A DNA stretch of 64,000 nucleotides from Streptomyces smaragdinus (GCF_009604385.1 NZ_WEGJ01000030.1:21256-85255); one strand, 5' to 3'; counted from the stretch's first letter, positions 28,209 to 36,744 are shown. Notes: generated by a model from the letters alone, not told the origin. A program made the numbers and translations.

Positions 28209-29246
28209 TCAGCCGCCGTCGTCGTCCGCCGGCCCCGGCAGGGAGTCCTCGCCGGGCGGGGAGCCGTGGCCCAGCCAGCCCCGTCCCATGGCCAGGGCCC
28301 CCGCCTGGAACCGGCTGCGCGCGCCGAGCCTGGTCATCAGCTCGGCCGTGATACGCCGGCCCGTACGCACCGAGACGCCCAGCCTGCGGGCGACGACGTC
28401 ATCGGTGTGGCCCTCGAAGAGCAGGTCGAGGACGGCCTGTTCCTGCGGGCTGAGGCCCTCCGGCGTCGACGTGCGGGCCTCGCCGAGGGGGCGGGCCTGC
28501 TCCCAGGTCTGCTGGAAGAGCGAGACGAGCGCGGTCACCACCCCGGCGCCCTGCAGGAGCAGGATGCCCCGGGCGGCGGCCTCGGGGTCGATGGGGACGA
28601 CGGCGGCCCGGCGATCGTAGATGATCATGCGGAGCGGGAGGTGCGGCAGCACCCGCACCTCGCCCCCGGTCTCGTGCACCCACCGCGCGTACGCCAGCGT
28701 CGCGGTGTCGTTGCGCACGGAGTCCAGGTAGATGTACCGGACCTGGACCCCGCGGCCGATGGCGGCCTCGTCCAGCGGCCGGGCGGCATTCAGCGCGGCC
28801 GGCGTCTGGGCGCCGCGCGGCGCGAACACCTCGATCGTGGTCTCCGCGCCGTACGAGAGGCGCTCGATCTGGGAGTTGATCGCGTCCAGGCCGGTGTACC
28901 TGCGCACCTCGTCGGTCTGCGCCGACGGATTCTCGTCGTACTCCGTCAGCATCCGCGTTACGGCCAGCCTGGTCGCGGCGACCGCCTGCTGGCGCTGGGC
29001 GAGTTCCTGTTCCTGGCGCTGCAGCAGACCCGCCAGCCCGAACTCCGGGTTGACCAGACGCACCTTGCCGGTTTCCTCGGAGGATTCCCGTACGAGGGCG
29101 AGCTCGACAAGGCTGCGCAACGTCTCCCGGACGCGCGCGACGGGCCACCCCAAGGCCTCGGCGATCTCCACAACCCCCGCTCTAGGCACCTTTAAAAGGA
29201 TGCGGTAGACAGCCTCGGAATCGGAATCGAGCCCCAAGTCCCCCAT
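28209..29246 (-). CDS. TrmB-like/LuxR-type transcriptional regulator with a TTA codon
   Basis: 345 residues from ATG 29246. N-terminal winged helix of TrmB type (about 8-60), a coiled stretch with QRQEQELAQRQQ, a central ligand/phospholipase-D-like domain (about 105-240) and a C-terminal LuxR helix-turn-helix (LSPQEQAVLDLLFEGHTDDV, then VARRLGVSVRTGRRITAEL). Proteins of this layout are often cluster-situated regulators in Streptomyces. Leu18 is encoded by TTA (29193-29195), the rare codon read by the bldA tRNA, so translation probably depends on development. It faces the cluster end to end and is divergent from the small genes at 29391 and beyond. Confidence 0.85.
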   Translation of the reverse strand: MGDLGLDSDSEAVYRILLKVPRAGVVEIAEALGWPVARVRETLRSLVELALVRESSEETGKVRLVNPEFGLAGLLQRQEQELAQRQQAVAATRLAVTRMLTEYDENPSAQTDEVRRYTGLDAINSQIERLSYGAETTIEVFAPRGAQTPAALNAARPLDEAAIGRGVQVRYIYLDSVRNDTATLAYARWVHETGGEVRVLPHLPLRMIIYDRRAAVVPIDPEAAARGILLLQGAGVVTALVSLFQQTWEQARPLGEARTSTPEGLSPQEQAVLDLLFEGHTDDVVARRLGVSVRTGRRITAELMTRLGARSRFQAGALAMGRGWLGHGSPPGEDSLPGPADDDGG

Positions 29247-29340
29247 GTTTCGCTCCCAAAAGACCACCTGCCGGCCGCGGCACTCGAGCCGACGGCCCTC
29301 CCGTCCGACTATCGCAGTGGAGTTCGATCTACTGCAACAT

Positions 29341-29357
29341 TACTCAGGGGTACTCAG
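29341..29357. promoter_or_regulatory. Direct repeat TACTCAG x2, one helical turn apart
   Basis: TACTCAG occurs at 29341-29347 and again at 29351-29357, a 10-base period, in the divergent promoter between the LuxR-type regulator and the gene at 29391. This is typical of tandem activator sites. Which protein binds is unknown; the adjacent regulator is the first candidate. Confidence 0.4.
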
Positions 29358-29390
29358 CTTGCCTCATTGGATGTTCACGGAGGCGCAACC

Positions 29391-29741
29391 GTGTTCCTGG
29401 TGATCGGATCTATAGCTCCGGAATCAGTGCCGAGCTCCTCGGCACTGACCGCACGCATACATCAGCTGTCGCTGCCAGAGGACAAGCTGGAACAATTGCA
29501 TGTCACCTCCGCGGATGACGGCTCGCTGCAACTGGGGCTTCTCCTCGACCATTCGGACGACATGTACGCGACATCGGTTGCAGTCCGTCTGGTCGGGGAA
29601 GCGCTCGGGCCCGACCTGGCCGGCACCGTCGACTGGCGTCCGGCGACGCCCCTGGTAGAAGTGCTCGACCGGCTCGGCCTCGGCGCGCCGGGGGGCTCTT
29701 CTGACAGGGAGTTGCCATCACAGGAGGCTGACACCTTCTGA
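29391..29741 (+). CDS. Small protein of unknown function (116 aa)
   Basis: I do not recognise this protein. GTG 29391 is chosen because GGAGG lies 7 bases upstream; an in-frame TTG at 29367 has no site. It is soluble, mixed alpha/beta in appearance (VFLVIGSIAPES at the start, LGLLLDHSDDMYATSVAVRL in the middle), with a Ser/Glu-rich tail. It is the first gene of a rightward group with the secreted peptide and chorismate mutase genes, divergent from the regulator. Its 5' part has lower G+C than the NRPS genes. Confidence 0.65.
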   Translation: MFLVIGSIAPESVPSSSALTARIHQLSLPEDKLEQLHVTSADDGSLQLGLLLDHSDDMYATSVAVRLVGEALGPDLAGTVDWRPATPLVEVLDRLGLGAPGGSSDRELPSQEADTF

Positions 29742-29829
29742 TGCAGACGTGGCGCATGGCGGCTGCGAGACTCAAACACGTCAAGGCAAAGCGCCACTAC
29801 GACGTGAAGGTCTTGGGGGATACACCGCC

Positions 29830-30087
29830 ATGCGCAACGCCATTCGCTCTTCCCAGATAATTGTCAAGCCCGCAACTATTCAGCGGTTCGCCGCGGCGGG
29901 CCTGCTCGCCCTGGCCGTCTCGGTGCCGGCCGCGGCGGCCTCGACCGCCGTGGCTATGCCGAGAACCGAAGTTCACGCTGTGTCAGCGGCGACAGCCATT
30001 GTCGCCTCGGCGCAGGGTGAGTCCGGCCCCAACGACGGGGGCGAGGGTCCGACCCGTTCCACCAATGGCAACACTTGGGGTGACTGA
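29830..30087 (+). CDS. Small secreted protein (85 aa), unknown function
   Basis: ATG 29830 has a purine-rich GGGGG stretch about 10 bases upstream. The N-terminus has basic residues followed by a hydrophobic core (FAAAGLLALAVSVPAAAAS, about 24-42) and probable signal-peptidase sites near Ala-Met or Ala-Ser. The mature part is short and ends in a Gly/Asn/Thr/Asp-rich tail (GPNDGGEGPTRSTNGNTWGD). No cysteines, so not disulphide-stabilised. It could be a secreted signal, an immunity factor, or an unrelated exported peptide. Its place between a regulator and a chorismate mutase is the only functional clue. Confidence 0.6.
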   Translation: MRNAIRSSQIIVKPATIQRFAAAGLLALAVSVPAAAASTAVAMPRTEVHAVSAATAIVASAQGESGPNDGGEGPTRSTNGNTWGD

Positions 30088-30090
30088 CTG

Positions 30091-30360
30091 ATGTTCGTAC
30101 AAGAAGAGGAAGCCGTATCGGACGTGACCACTCTCCGCGCCGGCATCGACCTGATCGACGTGGAGATCCGGGCACTGATCGAGCGACGCCGGGAGCTGTC
30201 CGCCGGCGTACAGCGGGCCCGGCTCGCCGCGGGCGGCACCCGCACCGACCTGTCGCGGGAGGGCAGGATCATCTCCTCCTACGCCGACGCGTACGGTCGG
30301 CAGGGAACGGCCATCGCGATGGCCCTGCTCGAGACCTGCCGGGGGACTGCAGCCCGGTAG
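30091..30360 (+). CDS. Chorismate mutase, AroQ type (monofunctional)
   Basis: 89 residues, all-helical AroQ fold. Key pattern LRAGIDLIDVEIRALIERRR (about residues 14-33), with the following GRIISSYADAYG region carrying other active-site side chains. It converts chorismate to prephenate, the branch to Phe and Tyr. A stand-alone copy beside an NRPS cluster usually boosts an aromatic building block, which fits the Phe-like code of A2. ATG 30091 is preceded by GGGGTGA; a GTG at 30124 in frame is the alternative start just before the conserved domain. Confidence 0.82.
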   Translation: MFVQEEEAVSDVTTLRAGIDLIDVEIRALIERRRELSAGVQRARLAAGGTRTDLSREGRIISSYADAYGRQGTAIAMALLETCRGTAAR

Positions 30361-30392
30361 TCAGCACGACGACCCGTACGACCAGGGGGTTT

Positions 30393-30435
30393 CCCGGAGC
30401 GGCACGGCACCTGACCGACGCCGCGCCGCTCCGGG
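30393..30435. terminator. Bidirectional terminator hairpin
   Basis: A perfect 11-base inverted repeat (CCCGGAGCGGC at 30393-30403 with its complement at 30425-30435) lies between the convergent chorismate mutase and MFS genes. It probably marks the right end of the biosynthetic region. Confidence 0.6.
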
Positions 30436-30460
30436 AGGCTCTCAGGCGTATACGGGCTCG

Positions 30461-31789
30461 CTATACCGCCGCGTCCAGCGTGTAGCGCCGCTGCCAGAAC
30501 AGCGCGACCGCCATCAGCACGGCCGGCACCACGGTGAAGCCCACCAGCAGCGCCGTCAGCGCCGAGTCCGGCTGCGCCACGTGCTCGTCCGCCGTGCTGG
30601 ACACGAAACCGCCCAGCGCCAGCACCGCCGAGTAGAGGTACGGCCCCACGGCCGTCCCCGTGGCCTCCGTCGCCGTCCACACGCCCGTATAGGCACCGGC
30701 CTTCGACGAGCCCGCCGCCGCGACCGCGTCCGGGACCATCGAGAACGCGAACAGCTGCAGCCCCGCGAACGCCGTCCCCATCGCCATCACCACGACCGAC
30801 GTGACGACCACCGCCGGCGCCCCGTCCAGCCACGCGCCGACCAGGAGCGTCAGCGAACCGGCCGCGAACACGCCCTGTGACAGCAGCAGCCCGCGCTGCT
30901 TGCCGAACCGCCGCGACCACGCCGTCCACAGCGGGCTCGCGAAGATCGCCGGCCCCAGGAACAGCCCCATGAACAGCGCCGTCAGCTTGTCGTTGTCGAA
31001 GACGTACTCCGTCACATAGGGCAGCGCCGCCAGGAACAGATGCGTCGTCGTCCCCGTGAAGAGGTACGAGACCACCAGCGCCCGGTAGTCCCGGTCCGCC
31101 CACGCGATCCGCAGATCCGCGACCGTCGAACGCCCCGCCCCCTCGTCCGGCGCCCGGAACCCGCACTCCCCGGTGAGCCGCCGCACCCCGCCGATCGCCA
31201 CCACAGCCGACACGGCCGTCACCACCGCCAGCAGCAGCGCCATGCGCGTGTAGTCACCGCGCCCGCCCGCCGCCACCAGCGCCGGCGCCGCGACCCCGGC
31301 GCCCAGCAGCCCCACCGTCAGATACAGCATCCGGAACATGAACACCCGGGTCCGCTCGTGATACCCCACGAGCAGATCGGAGGCCGTCGTCAGATACGGC
31401 ACCTGGAACGACGCGAAGAGCAGATTCCCCGCCACGAACCACCCGCCCACCCACAACGCCGCAGGCCATCCCGTCAGCGCCGACGGCACGGTGAACATCC
31501 CCACCATGGCCGCCCCGAGCGCCACCCCGCCGAGCATCATCCGCCGCCGGTGCCCGTACCGCCGCGCCTGCCGGTCGGACCGCGACCCCAGCAGCGGGTG
31601 GACGACCACGTCCACGACCTTCGGCAGCAGCAGCGTCAGCCCGGCCACGAACGCCGGCACCCCGAGGACGTCGGTGAGGAAGTACAGCAGCAACAGCCCG
31701 GGCACGGTGACCCACACACCCATGCCGACCGACCCCGACGCGTACGCGGTGAGCGCCTTCCTGCTCGCGTGCACCTCGGTGGCTGTCAC
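30461..31789 (-). CDS. MFS transporter, GPH (sugar/cation symporter)-like
   Basis: 442 residues with about twelve hydrophobic helices. The N-terminus (KALTAYASGSVGMGVWVTVP) and the loop after helix 2 (DPLLGSRSDRQARRYGHRRR pattern, here HPLLGSRSDRQARRYGHRRR) are those of the glycoside-pentoside-hexuronide:cation family. It is the third gene of the FMO-SDR-MFS operon: its start overlaps the SDR stop by 4 bases. Substrate unknown; the neighbours suggest a small hydroxylated or ketone-containing compound. Confidence 0.82.
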   Translation of the reverse strand: MTATEVHASRKALTAYASGSVGMGVWVTVPGLLLLYFLTDVLGVPAFVAGLTLLLPKVVDVVVHPLLGSRSDRQARRYGHRRRMMLGGVALGAAMVGMFTVPSALTGWPAALWVGGWFVAGNLLFASFQVPYLTTASDLLVGYHERTRVFMFRMLYLTVGLLGAGVAAPALVAAGGRGDYTRMALLLAVVTAVSAVVAIGGVRRLTGECGFRAPDEGAGRSTVADLRIAWADRDYRALVVSYLFTGTTTHLFLAALPYVTEYVFDNDKLTALFMGLFLGPAIFASPLWTAWSRRFGKQRGLLLSQGVFAAGSLTLLVGAWLDGAPAVVVTSVVVMAMGTAFAGLQLFAFSMVPDAVAAAGSSKAGAYTGVWTATEATGTAVGPYLYSAVLALGGFVSSTADEHVAQPDSALTALLVGFTVVPAVLMAVALFWQRRYTLDAAV

Positions 31790-32613
31790 GACCCGCTCCG
31801 ATGCCGCTCGACCACCCCGGCCGCCAGCTCCGCCCCGTCGAACGCCCCCGCCCGGGCCCGCCCGGCGAGGGTGCGCGCCACGATCCGGTCGGTGAGCGCG
31901 GGCAGATGGCGGGCCAGGAAGAACTCCACCGCCCCCTTGCGCGTGGTCGTCAGATCCCGCCGGGCCCGTACGGACAGCGCGGCCTTCTCGATCGCGCCGA
32001 CCACGCCCTCCAGGGGCTCGTACACGCTCATGCCCTCGAGCGACAGCCCCGCCGCCTTCGTCGAGTCGTGGATCGGGCTGCGCACGGCGGACGGATAGAC
32101 GCAGGTCACGCCCACATGCGTGCCGAGCTCGAGGCGCAGGGCGTCCGCGTACGCGACCATCGCGCGCTTCGACGCCCCGTACGCGGCGGCCAGCGGCAGC
32201 TGCATGACCGCCATCCGCGAGGTCACCATCACGACCCGGCCGCGCGCGGCGACCAGCGCGCTGGTGCAGGCGGCGGTCACCCGCCAGGTGCCGAGGAGGT
32301 TGATCTCCAGCTGACGGCGGACCTCGGCGCCCGGCGCGTACTCGGCGGGGGCGGGGCCGCCGACGCCGGCGTTGTTGACCAGGACGTCCAGCCCGCCGAG
32401 CCGGTCCAGGGCCTCGGCGACCCCGGCCGCGGTGCTCGCGTCGTCGGTGACGTCGCAGGCGATCACGTCGAACGGCTCGTCGCCGGCGGGCCGTACGTCG
32501 AGGCCGACGACCTTCGCGCCCTGCCGCGTCAGGCGTTCGCCGAGGGCGCGGCCGATGGTGCCGGAGGCGCCGGTGATCAGGACCCGGCGGCCGTGGGGGT
32601 CGTGGAGCTTCAT
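31786..32613 (-). CDS. Short-chain dehydrogenase/reductase
   Basis: 275 residues. NAD(P) site ITGASGTIGRALG at about 12-24, NNAGVGG at about 86-92, catalytic Ser in VTSRMAV, and Tyr/Lys in AAAYGASKRAM. It extends beyond the 250-residue classical size with an Arg-rich C-terminal segment. The overlap with both the FMO gene upstream and the MFS gene downstream makes a three-gene leftward operon that probably oxidises an alcohol or reduces a ketone in the pathway started by the monooxygenase. Confidence 0.85.
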   Translation of the reverse strand: MKLHDPHGRRVLITGASGTIGRALGERLTRQGAKVVGLDVRPAGDEPFDVIACDVTDDASTAAGVAEALDRLGGLDVLVNNAGVGGPAPAEYAPGAEVRRQLEINLLGTWRVTAACTSALVAARGRVVMVTSRMAVMQLPLAAAYGASKRAMVAYADALRLELGTHVGVTCVYPSAVRSPIHDSTKAAGLSLEGMSVYEPLEGVVGAIEKAALSVRARRDLTTTRKGAVEFFLARHLPALTDRIVARTLAGRARAGAFDGAELAAGVVERHRSGS

Positions 32614-33923
32614 GGGCGTACTTCCTTGTCGGCGGCGGCTGCCCGGCGGATACCGGCGCGGATCTCGCGGGGGACGGCGGCGGTGTACTGGTCGAAGTCG
32701 ATCCGCATCATCGGCCGCTTGTGCCCCCAGCGCCGGACGGCCGCCGCGTGCGCCTTGTCGACCGCCGTGCGCTGCCCGGCGGGGGAGGGCAGCGCGTACC
32801 GGCCGCTCAGATACGCGGCGACCAGCTCGCCCTGCGCCTCGACGACCGGGAGCGCGGCGCCGGTGGACTGCATCAGGCCGACGAACGCCAGCGTGGGGTC
32901 GTCGAGGTGGAAGACGCGCTGGTAGAGGGGCAGATCCTCGGGGTTGTCGCCGAGCCAGGCGCTGTCGAGGAACGGGATCGTCACCCGGTAGCCCGTCGCC
33001 CAGACGATCACGTCGACGTCGTCGGCGGTGCCGTCGGTGAACACCACCCGGCCGCCGTCGAGCCGCTCGATGCCGGGGCGGGGGACGACCTCGCCGTGGG
33101 TGAGGCGGTGGAGGATGGTGTCGCTGATGGTGGGGTGGTTCTGGAAGAGGCCGCCGGCGGGCTTCGGCAGCCCGTAGCTCTGGGGCGTGCCGACGGCCAG
33201 GCGCAGCATGGTCTGCGCGAGCCCCTGGCGCAGCCGCCAGGGGAGGACGGCGAGGGCGCCGCCGGTCGCGTCGGCGGGGCGGCCGAAGAGGTACTTCGGG
33301 ACGATGTGCGCGCCGTGCCGCGCGGAGAGCAGGACGGGGCCCTCCGATACGTACGAGGCGTCGACGGCGATGTCCATCGCCGAGTTCCCCATCCCGACGA
33401 CGAGCACCCGCTTCCCGGCGAAGACGCCGGGGCTGCGGTAGTCGTGGGCGTGGGTCTGGACGCCGTCGAACGTGCCGGGGTAGGTGGGGGTGGGGGGCTT
33501 GGGGTCCCAGTTGTGGCCGTTGGCGACGACCACGGCGTCGTACGTGCCGGTGTCGCCGTCCGTCTCGACGTCCCAGCCCGTTTTTTGCCTTTGAACCGCT
33601 GCGACCGTGGTCCCGAAGCGGATGCGTTCGGTTACCCCGAACTTCGCCGCGTACTCCTCCAGATAGCCCGCGATCAGCGCCGCCGACGGATAGTCCGGCC
33701 ACTCCTCGGGCATCGGGAAGCGGGCGAATTCCGTACGGCCCTTGCTCGTGTTCAGGTGCAGGCTGTCGTACGCGGGGGAGAGCCCGCTCGCGTTGTCCTG
33801 CGCCCACAGCCCGCCCGGGCGGTCCCCTTTCTCCAGGACGGTGACGTCCAGCCCGTCGTCGAGCAGCGCCTTGGCCGCGGCCAGCCCCGCCGCGCCGGCG
33901 CCGATCACCGCTACTCGCCTCAT
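32610..33923 (-). CDS. Flavin-containing monooxygenase (FMO type)
   Basis: 437 residues from ATG 33923, which has GGAAGGA 7 bases upstream. FAD site VAVIGAGAAGLAAAKAL at the N-terminus, NADP site VLVVGMGNSAMDIA at about 178-191, and the FMO fingerprint FDGVQTHAHDY (FxGxxxHxxxY) at about 155-165. The final Tyr distinguishes it from Baeyer-Villiger enzymes, whose fingerprint ends in Trp. The C-terminal motif VIWATGYR is also FMO-like. First gene of the FMO-SDR-MFS operon and divergent from a TetR regulator. Substrate unknown. Confidence 0.88.
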   Translation of the reverse strand: MRRVAVIGAGAAGLAAAKALLDDGLDVTVLEKGDRPGGLWAQDNASGLSPAYDSLHLNTSKGRTEFARFPMPEEWPDYPSAALIAGYLEEYAAKFGVTERIRFGTTVAAVQRQKTGWDVETDGDTGTYDAVVVANGHNWDPKPPTPTYPGTFDGVQTHAHDYRSPGVFAGKRVLVVGMGNSAMDIAVDASYVSEGPVLLSARHGAHIVPKYLFGRPADATGGALAVLPWRLRQGLAQTMLRLAVGTPQSYGLPKPAGGLFQNHPTISDTILHRLTHGEVVPRPGIERLDGGRVVFTDGTADDVDVIVWATGYRVTIPFLDSAWLGDNPEDLPLYQRVFHLDDPTLAFVGLMQSTGAALPVVEAQGELVAAYLSGRYALPSPAGQRTAVDKAHAAAVRRWGHKRPMMRIDFDQYTAAVPREIRAGIRRAAAADKEVRP

Positions 33924-33952
33924 CGCCCGGTCCTTCCCTCTCTGCAGGGCGC

Positions 33953-33968
33953 TCATTCAATCGAATGA
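33953..33968. promoter_or_regulatory. Candidate TetR operator
   Basis: TCATTC-N4-GAATGA is a perfect 6-base inverted repeat in the gap between the FMO gene (starts 33923, leftward) and the tetR gene (starts 34058, rightward). Position and size fit a TetR-family operator controlling both directions. Confidence 0.5.
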
Positions 33969-34057
33969 TGGAGGCGGATGCAATCCCCGTTGACCTGGTC
34001 TTTTTCTCTCCGGCGAGTGATTGGACCCGGGATCTTCCGGTCGGGTAGCCTCGCCGC

Positions 34058-34687
34058 ATGAGCGCCCAGCCCGCCGACGGTTCCAGCCGCGAACGCATCC
34101 TCGCGGCGGCCACCCGGCTGTTCGCCGAGCGCGGGTACGACGCCACGAGCACCCGGGCGATCGGGGAGGCGGTCGGCCTCAACATCGCCACGGTCGCCTA
34201 CCACGTGGGCGGGAAGCCCGAGCTCTACCGGGCGGTGATGCGGCGGGCGCATCTGACGCAGCGGGACGTGGTCGTCGAGGCGCTGGAGCGGCTGGGCGCG
34301 TGCGGTTCGTCGCCGGAGGAGACGCGGGCGGCGCTGCTCGGGTTCGTCGACACGTATCTCACCTTCTGCCTGAACCACCCCGAGGTCCCCGCCCTGTGGA
34401 TGCGGCGCTGGCTGTCGGAGGGCGTGGACCTGGCGGAGATCGAGGCGGAGATCGCCGGCCCCCTCATCGCGCGGGTCGCCTCGGTGGCGCGCGGGGTCCT
34501 GGACCGGGCGGGGCTGGGGGCCGGGGTGGACGTGGAGATGCTGGTGTTCACGATCGTGTTCACCACGCACTCCTTCGGCCAGGCGGGCGTGATCGACGCG
34601 ACGGGACAGCGGGTGGGCCCGCGTGATCTCGCGATACTCGAGCGCTTCCGCCGTCATCTGCACGGCGTGGTCAACGGCGTCGTCTGA
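34058..34687 (+). CDS. TetR-family transcriptional regulator
   Basis: 209 residues. N-terminal helix-turn-helix: RERILAAATRLFAERGYDAT, then STRAIGEAVGLNIATVAYHV, at about 11-50. The C-terminal ligand domain resembles the DUF1956/CerR-like group (NHPEVPALWMRRWLSEG). Divergently transcribed from the FMO-SDR-MFS operon, it is the likely repressor of that operon and of itself through the palindrome at 33953-33968. Confidence 0.88.
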   Translation: MSAQPADGSSRERILAAATRLFAERGYDATSTRAIGEAVGLNIATVAYHVGGKPELYRAVMRRAHLTQRDVVVEALERLGACGSSPEETRAALLGFVDTYLTFCLNHPEVPALWMRRWLSEGVDLAEIEAEIAGPLIARVASVARGVLDRAGLGAGVDVEMLVFTIVFTTHSFGQAGVIDATGQRVGPRDLAILERFRRHLHGVVNGVV

Positions 34688-34723
34688 CGCGTCCCCCTTC
34701 CTTCCTTCTCCCGGAGCCCTGCC

Positions 34724-35542
34724 GTGTCCCGCTTACTCCTGCGCTACCTCACGCTGCTCGCCGCCGTCCTCACCGGCGTGACCCTGACATCCGTGCCCGC
34801 CACCGCCTCGGACCTCCCGCCGCTGCGGATCATGACGTACAACATCCACCACGGCGCCGGCCTCGACGGCGTCGTCGACCTCCCGCGCATCGCGGAGGTG
34901 ATCGAGGACTCCGGCGCCGAGGTCGTCACCCTCCAGGAGGCCGACCGCCACTTCGGCCCGCGCAGCTTCTACGCCGACCAGCCCGCCGAACTCGCCGCCC
35001 TCCTGCACATGTACGTCGTCTACGGCGCCAACCTCGACCTCGCGCCGCTCGAGCCCGGCGGCCACCGCCGCCAGTACGGCACGGCGATCCTCAGCCGCCA
35101 CCCCATCCGCACCTGGTCGAACACCCTCCTGCCCCGGGCCCCCGGCCAGGAGCAACGCGGTCTGCTGACGGCGGAGTTGCTGATCCACGGCACCCCACTC
35201 CGTATCGCGACGACCCACCTCACCGCCGGCCCCGCCACCGAACGCCTCGCCCAGGCCGGCCAGGTCGCCGCGCTCCTGGCCCACCGCCCCGCCACCGTCC
35301 TCACGGGCGACTTCAACGCCACCCCGACGGCCCCGGAACTGACGCCCCTGTTCCGTGCCTTCCACGACACCTGGCCCCCGTCGATGGGCCCCGGCTACAC
35401 GTACCCCACCGAAGCCCCCACGTCCCGGATCGACTTCATCACGACCACCCCCGACCTCCGCGCGCAGACCCCCGCGATCCCCCGCACGACGGCCTCCGAC
35501 CATCTCCCGGTGACGGTCTCGCTGACCCGGGCGCCGAGGTAG
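34724..35542 (+). CDS. Secreted endonuclease/exonuclease/phosphatase-family protein
   Basis: 272 residues from GTG 34724. Signal peptide: hydrophobic LLLRYLTLLAAVLTGVTL followed by an Ala-X-Ala site (ATA-S) near residue 28. EEP fold motifs: IMTYNIHHGAG, LQEAD, GTAILSRHP, TGDFNATP, DFITTT, SDHLPV. Metal-dependent phosphodiesterase, probably cleaving phosphodiesters outside the cell (nuclease or sphingomyelinase/phospholipase type cannot be separated). It follows the tetR gene by 36 bases and may be co-transcribed. Confidence 0.85.
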   Translation: MSRLLLRYLTLLAAVLTGVTLTSVPATASDLPPLRIMTYNIHHGAGLDGVVDLPRIAEVIEDSGAEVVTLQEADRHFGPRSFYADQPAELAALLHMYVVYGANLDLAPLEPGGHRRQYGTAILSRHPIRTWSNTLLPRAPGQEQRGLLTAELLIHGTPLRIATTHLTAGPATERLAQAGQVAALLAHRPATVLTGDFNATPTAPELTPLFRAFHDTWPPSMGPGYTYPTEAPTSRIDFITTTPDLRAQTPAIPRTTASDHLPVTVSLTRAPR

Positions 35543-35583
35543 GCCACCGTGGACACGAGCACCGTCCCGGGCTCGCCCGAGCG

Positions 35584-36744
35584 TCATGCCCGCCAGGGTG
35601 GCAGCCGATGGGCCGGCGGCACATGAGTGTTCGTACTCGGACTCGACGCCCCGGACGCCACCGCGCTCTGCCAGTCCCAGAAGCCCGCCCGCAGCCCACC
35701 CGGGCGTTCCGGCTTCGGGGCGCACCGCCCGGGCGCGGTGCGTACGGGCGGCATGATCCACCCGTCGGCGATCGCGGCGTGGATGCCGGCGACGAAGGCG
35801 GCGGCCACCTTGCGGTAGCCGGCGGAGCCCGGGTGCAGCCAGTCGTGCAGGTCGGCCGGGGTCACCGCGCTCATGTCGACCGTCCGGACGTACTTCCCCT
35901 CCCGCTCCAGCTCGGCGACGATCCCCGGGATCTGGCTGTTGAAGTGCCGGATCCGGGCGTTGACCAGCGGATCCACGGACGGGACGAGCGTCGCGACCAG
36001 GACGGTGGTGCGGGGGGCCGCGCGGAAGATGTCGTCGATCAGGGTGTGCAGCCGGGCCGGGGCGCGGCCGACGTCGTAGGCGTGGTTCATGTCGTTGGTG
36101 CCGATGTGCAGGGTGACGACGTTCGGCCGGTAGCGGGCCACGGTGCAGGCCGTCGCCAGCCGGTCGATCTGGTCGATGCGCCAGCCCGGGTGCCCCTCGT
36201 GGTCCGGGTCGCCGGCCCGCCCGCTGCGTACGGACCCCACGAAGTCCACCCGGCCGCCCTCACCCTCGAGGACGCGCCACAACTCGCCGCGGTAGCCGCC
36301 GCTGTCGGACGCGCCCAGGCCGTACGTGATGGAGTCGCCGAGCGGAAGCAGACGCAGGGCGACGGTCCGGCGCGCGGGCCTGTCCGCGGTACGGGCCTTC
36401 CCGGCGTCCTTCGGCCGCGCGGCCGGGGTGGTGGCGCGGCGGGGCTCGGGTTCCCGCGGCGGCGGAGGGCTCGCGACGGGCGGCTTCCCGGCCTCGCAGC
36501 GCCGGTCGACGACGCCGAGCAGGCCGGTCACCAGGTCCGGACACGTACGCGCCTCCTCCGGCGGCTTCGGCAGCGCGCCCAGGGGGATCCCCAGCACCCC
36601 GTGTCCCTGCTCCCCGTCGGAGCCCGGATGCGCCCGCGCCGTACCCGTCCCGATCACGCCCAGCACCGCGAGCCCCAGCACCGCCACCATCCCGCACCCG
36701 GCGCGCCACCTCGCGCGCACGCCCGCGGCTGCTCTCTTCCTCAA
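35584..36744 (-). CDS. Secreted SGNH/GDSL hydrolase (esterase/lipase)
   Basis: 386 residues. Twin basic N-terminus with a hydrophobic core (GMVAVLGLAVLGVIGTGTARA) gives a signal peptide. After a Pro/Arg-rich linker (about 90-130) comes the SGNH domain: Ser in LLPLGDSITYGLGAS, Gly in GGYRGELW, Asn in HIGTNDMNHAYD, and the Asp/His pair in DWLHPGSAGY. A further 60-residue tail follows. Close to known Streptomyces secreted carbohydrate or lipid esterases. Convergent with the EEP gene. Confidence 0.88.
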   Translation of the reverse strand: MRKRAAAGVRARWRAGCGMVAVLGLAVLGVIGTGTARAHPGSDGEQGHGVLGIPLGALPKPPEEARTCPDLVTGLLGVVDRRCEAGKPPVASPPPPREPEPRRATTPAARPKDAGKARTADRPARRTVALRLLPLGDSITYGLGASDSGGYRGELWRVLEGEGGRVDFVGSVRSGRAGDPDHEGHPGWRIDQIDRLATACTVARYRPNVVTLHIGTNDMNHAYDVGRAPARLHTLIDDIFRAAPRTTVLVATLVPSVDPLVNARIRHFNSQIPGIVAELEREGKYVRTVDMSAVTPADLHDWLHPGSAGYRKVAAAFVAGIHAAIADGWIMPPVRTAPGRCAPKPERPGGLRAGFWDWQSAVASGASSPSTNTHVPPAHRLPPWRA

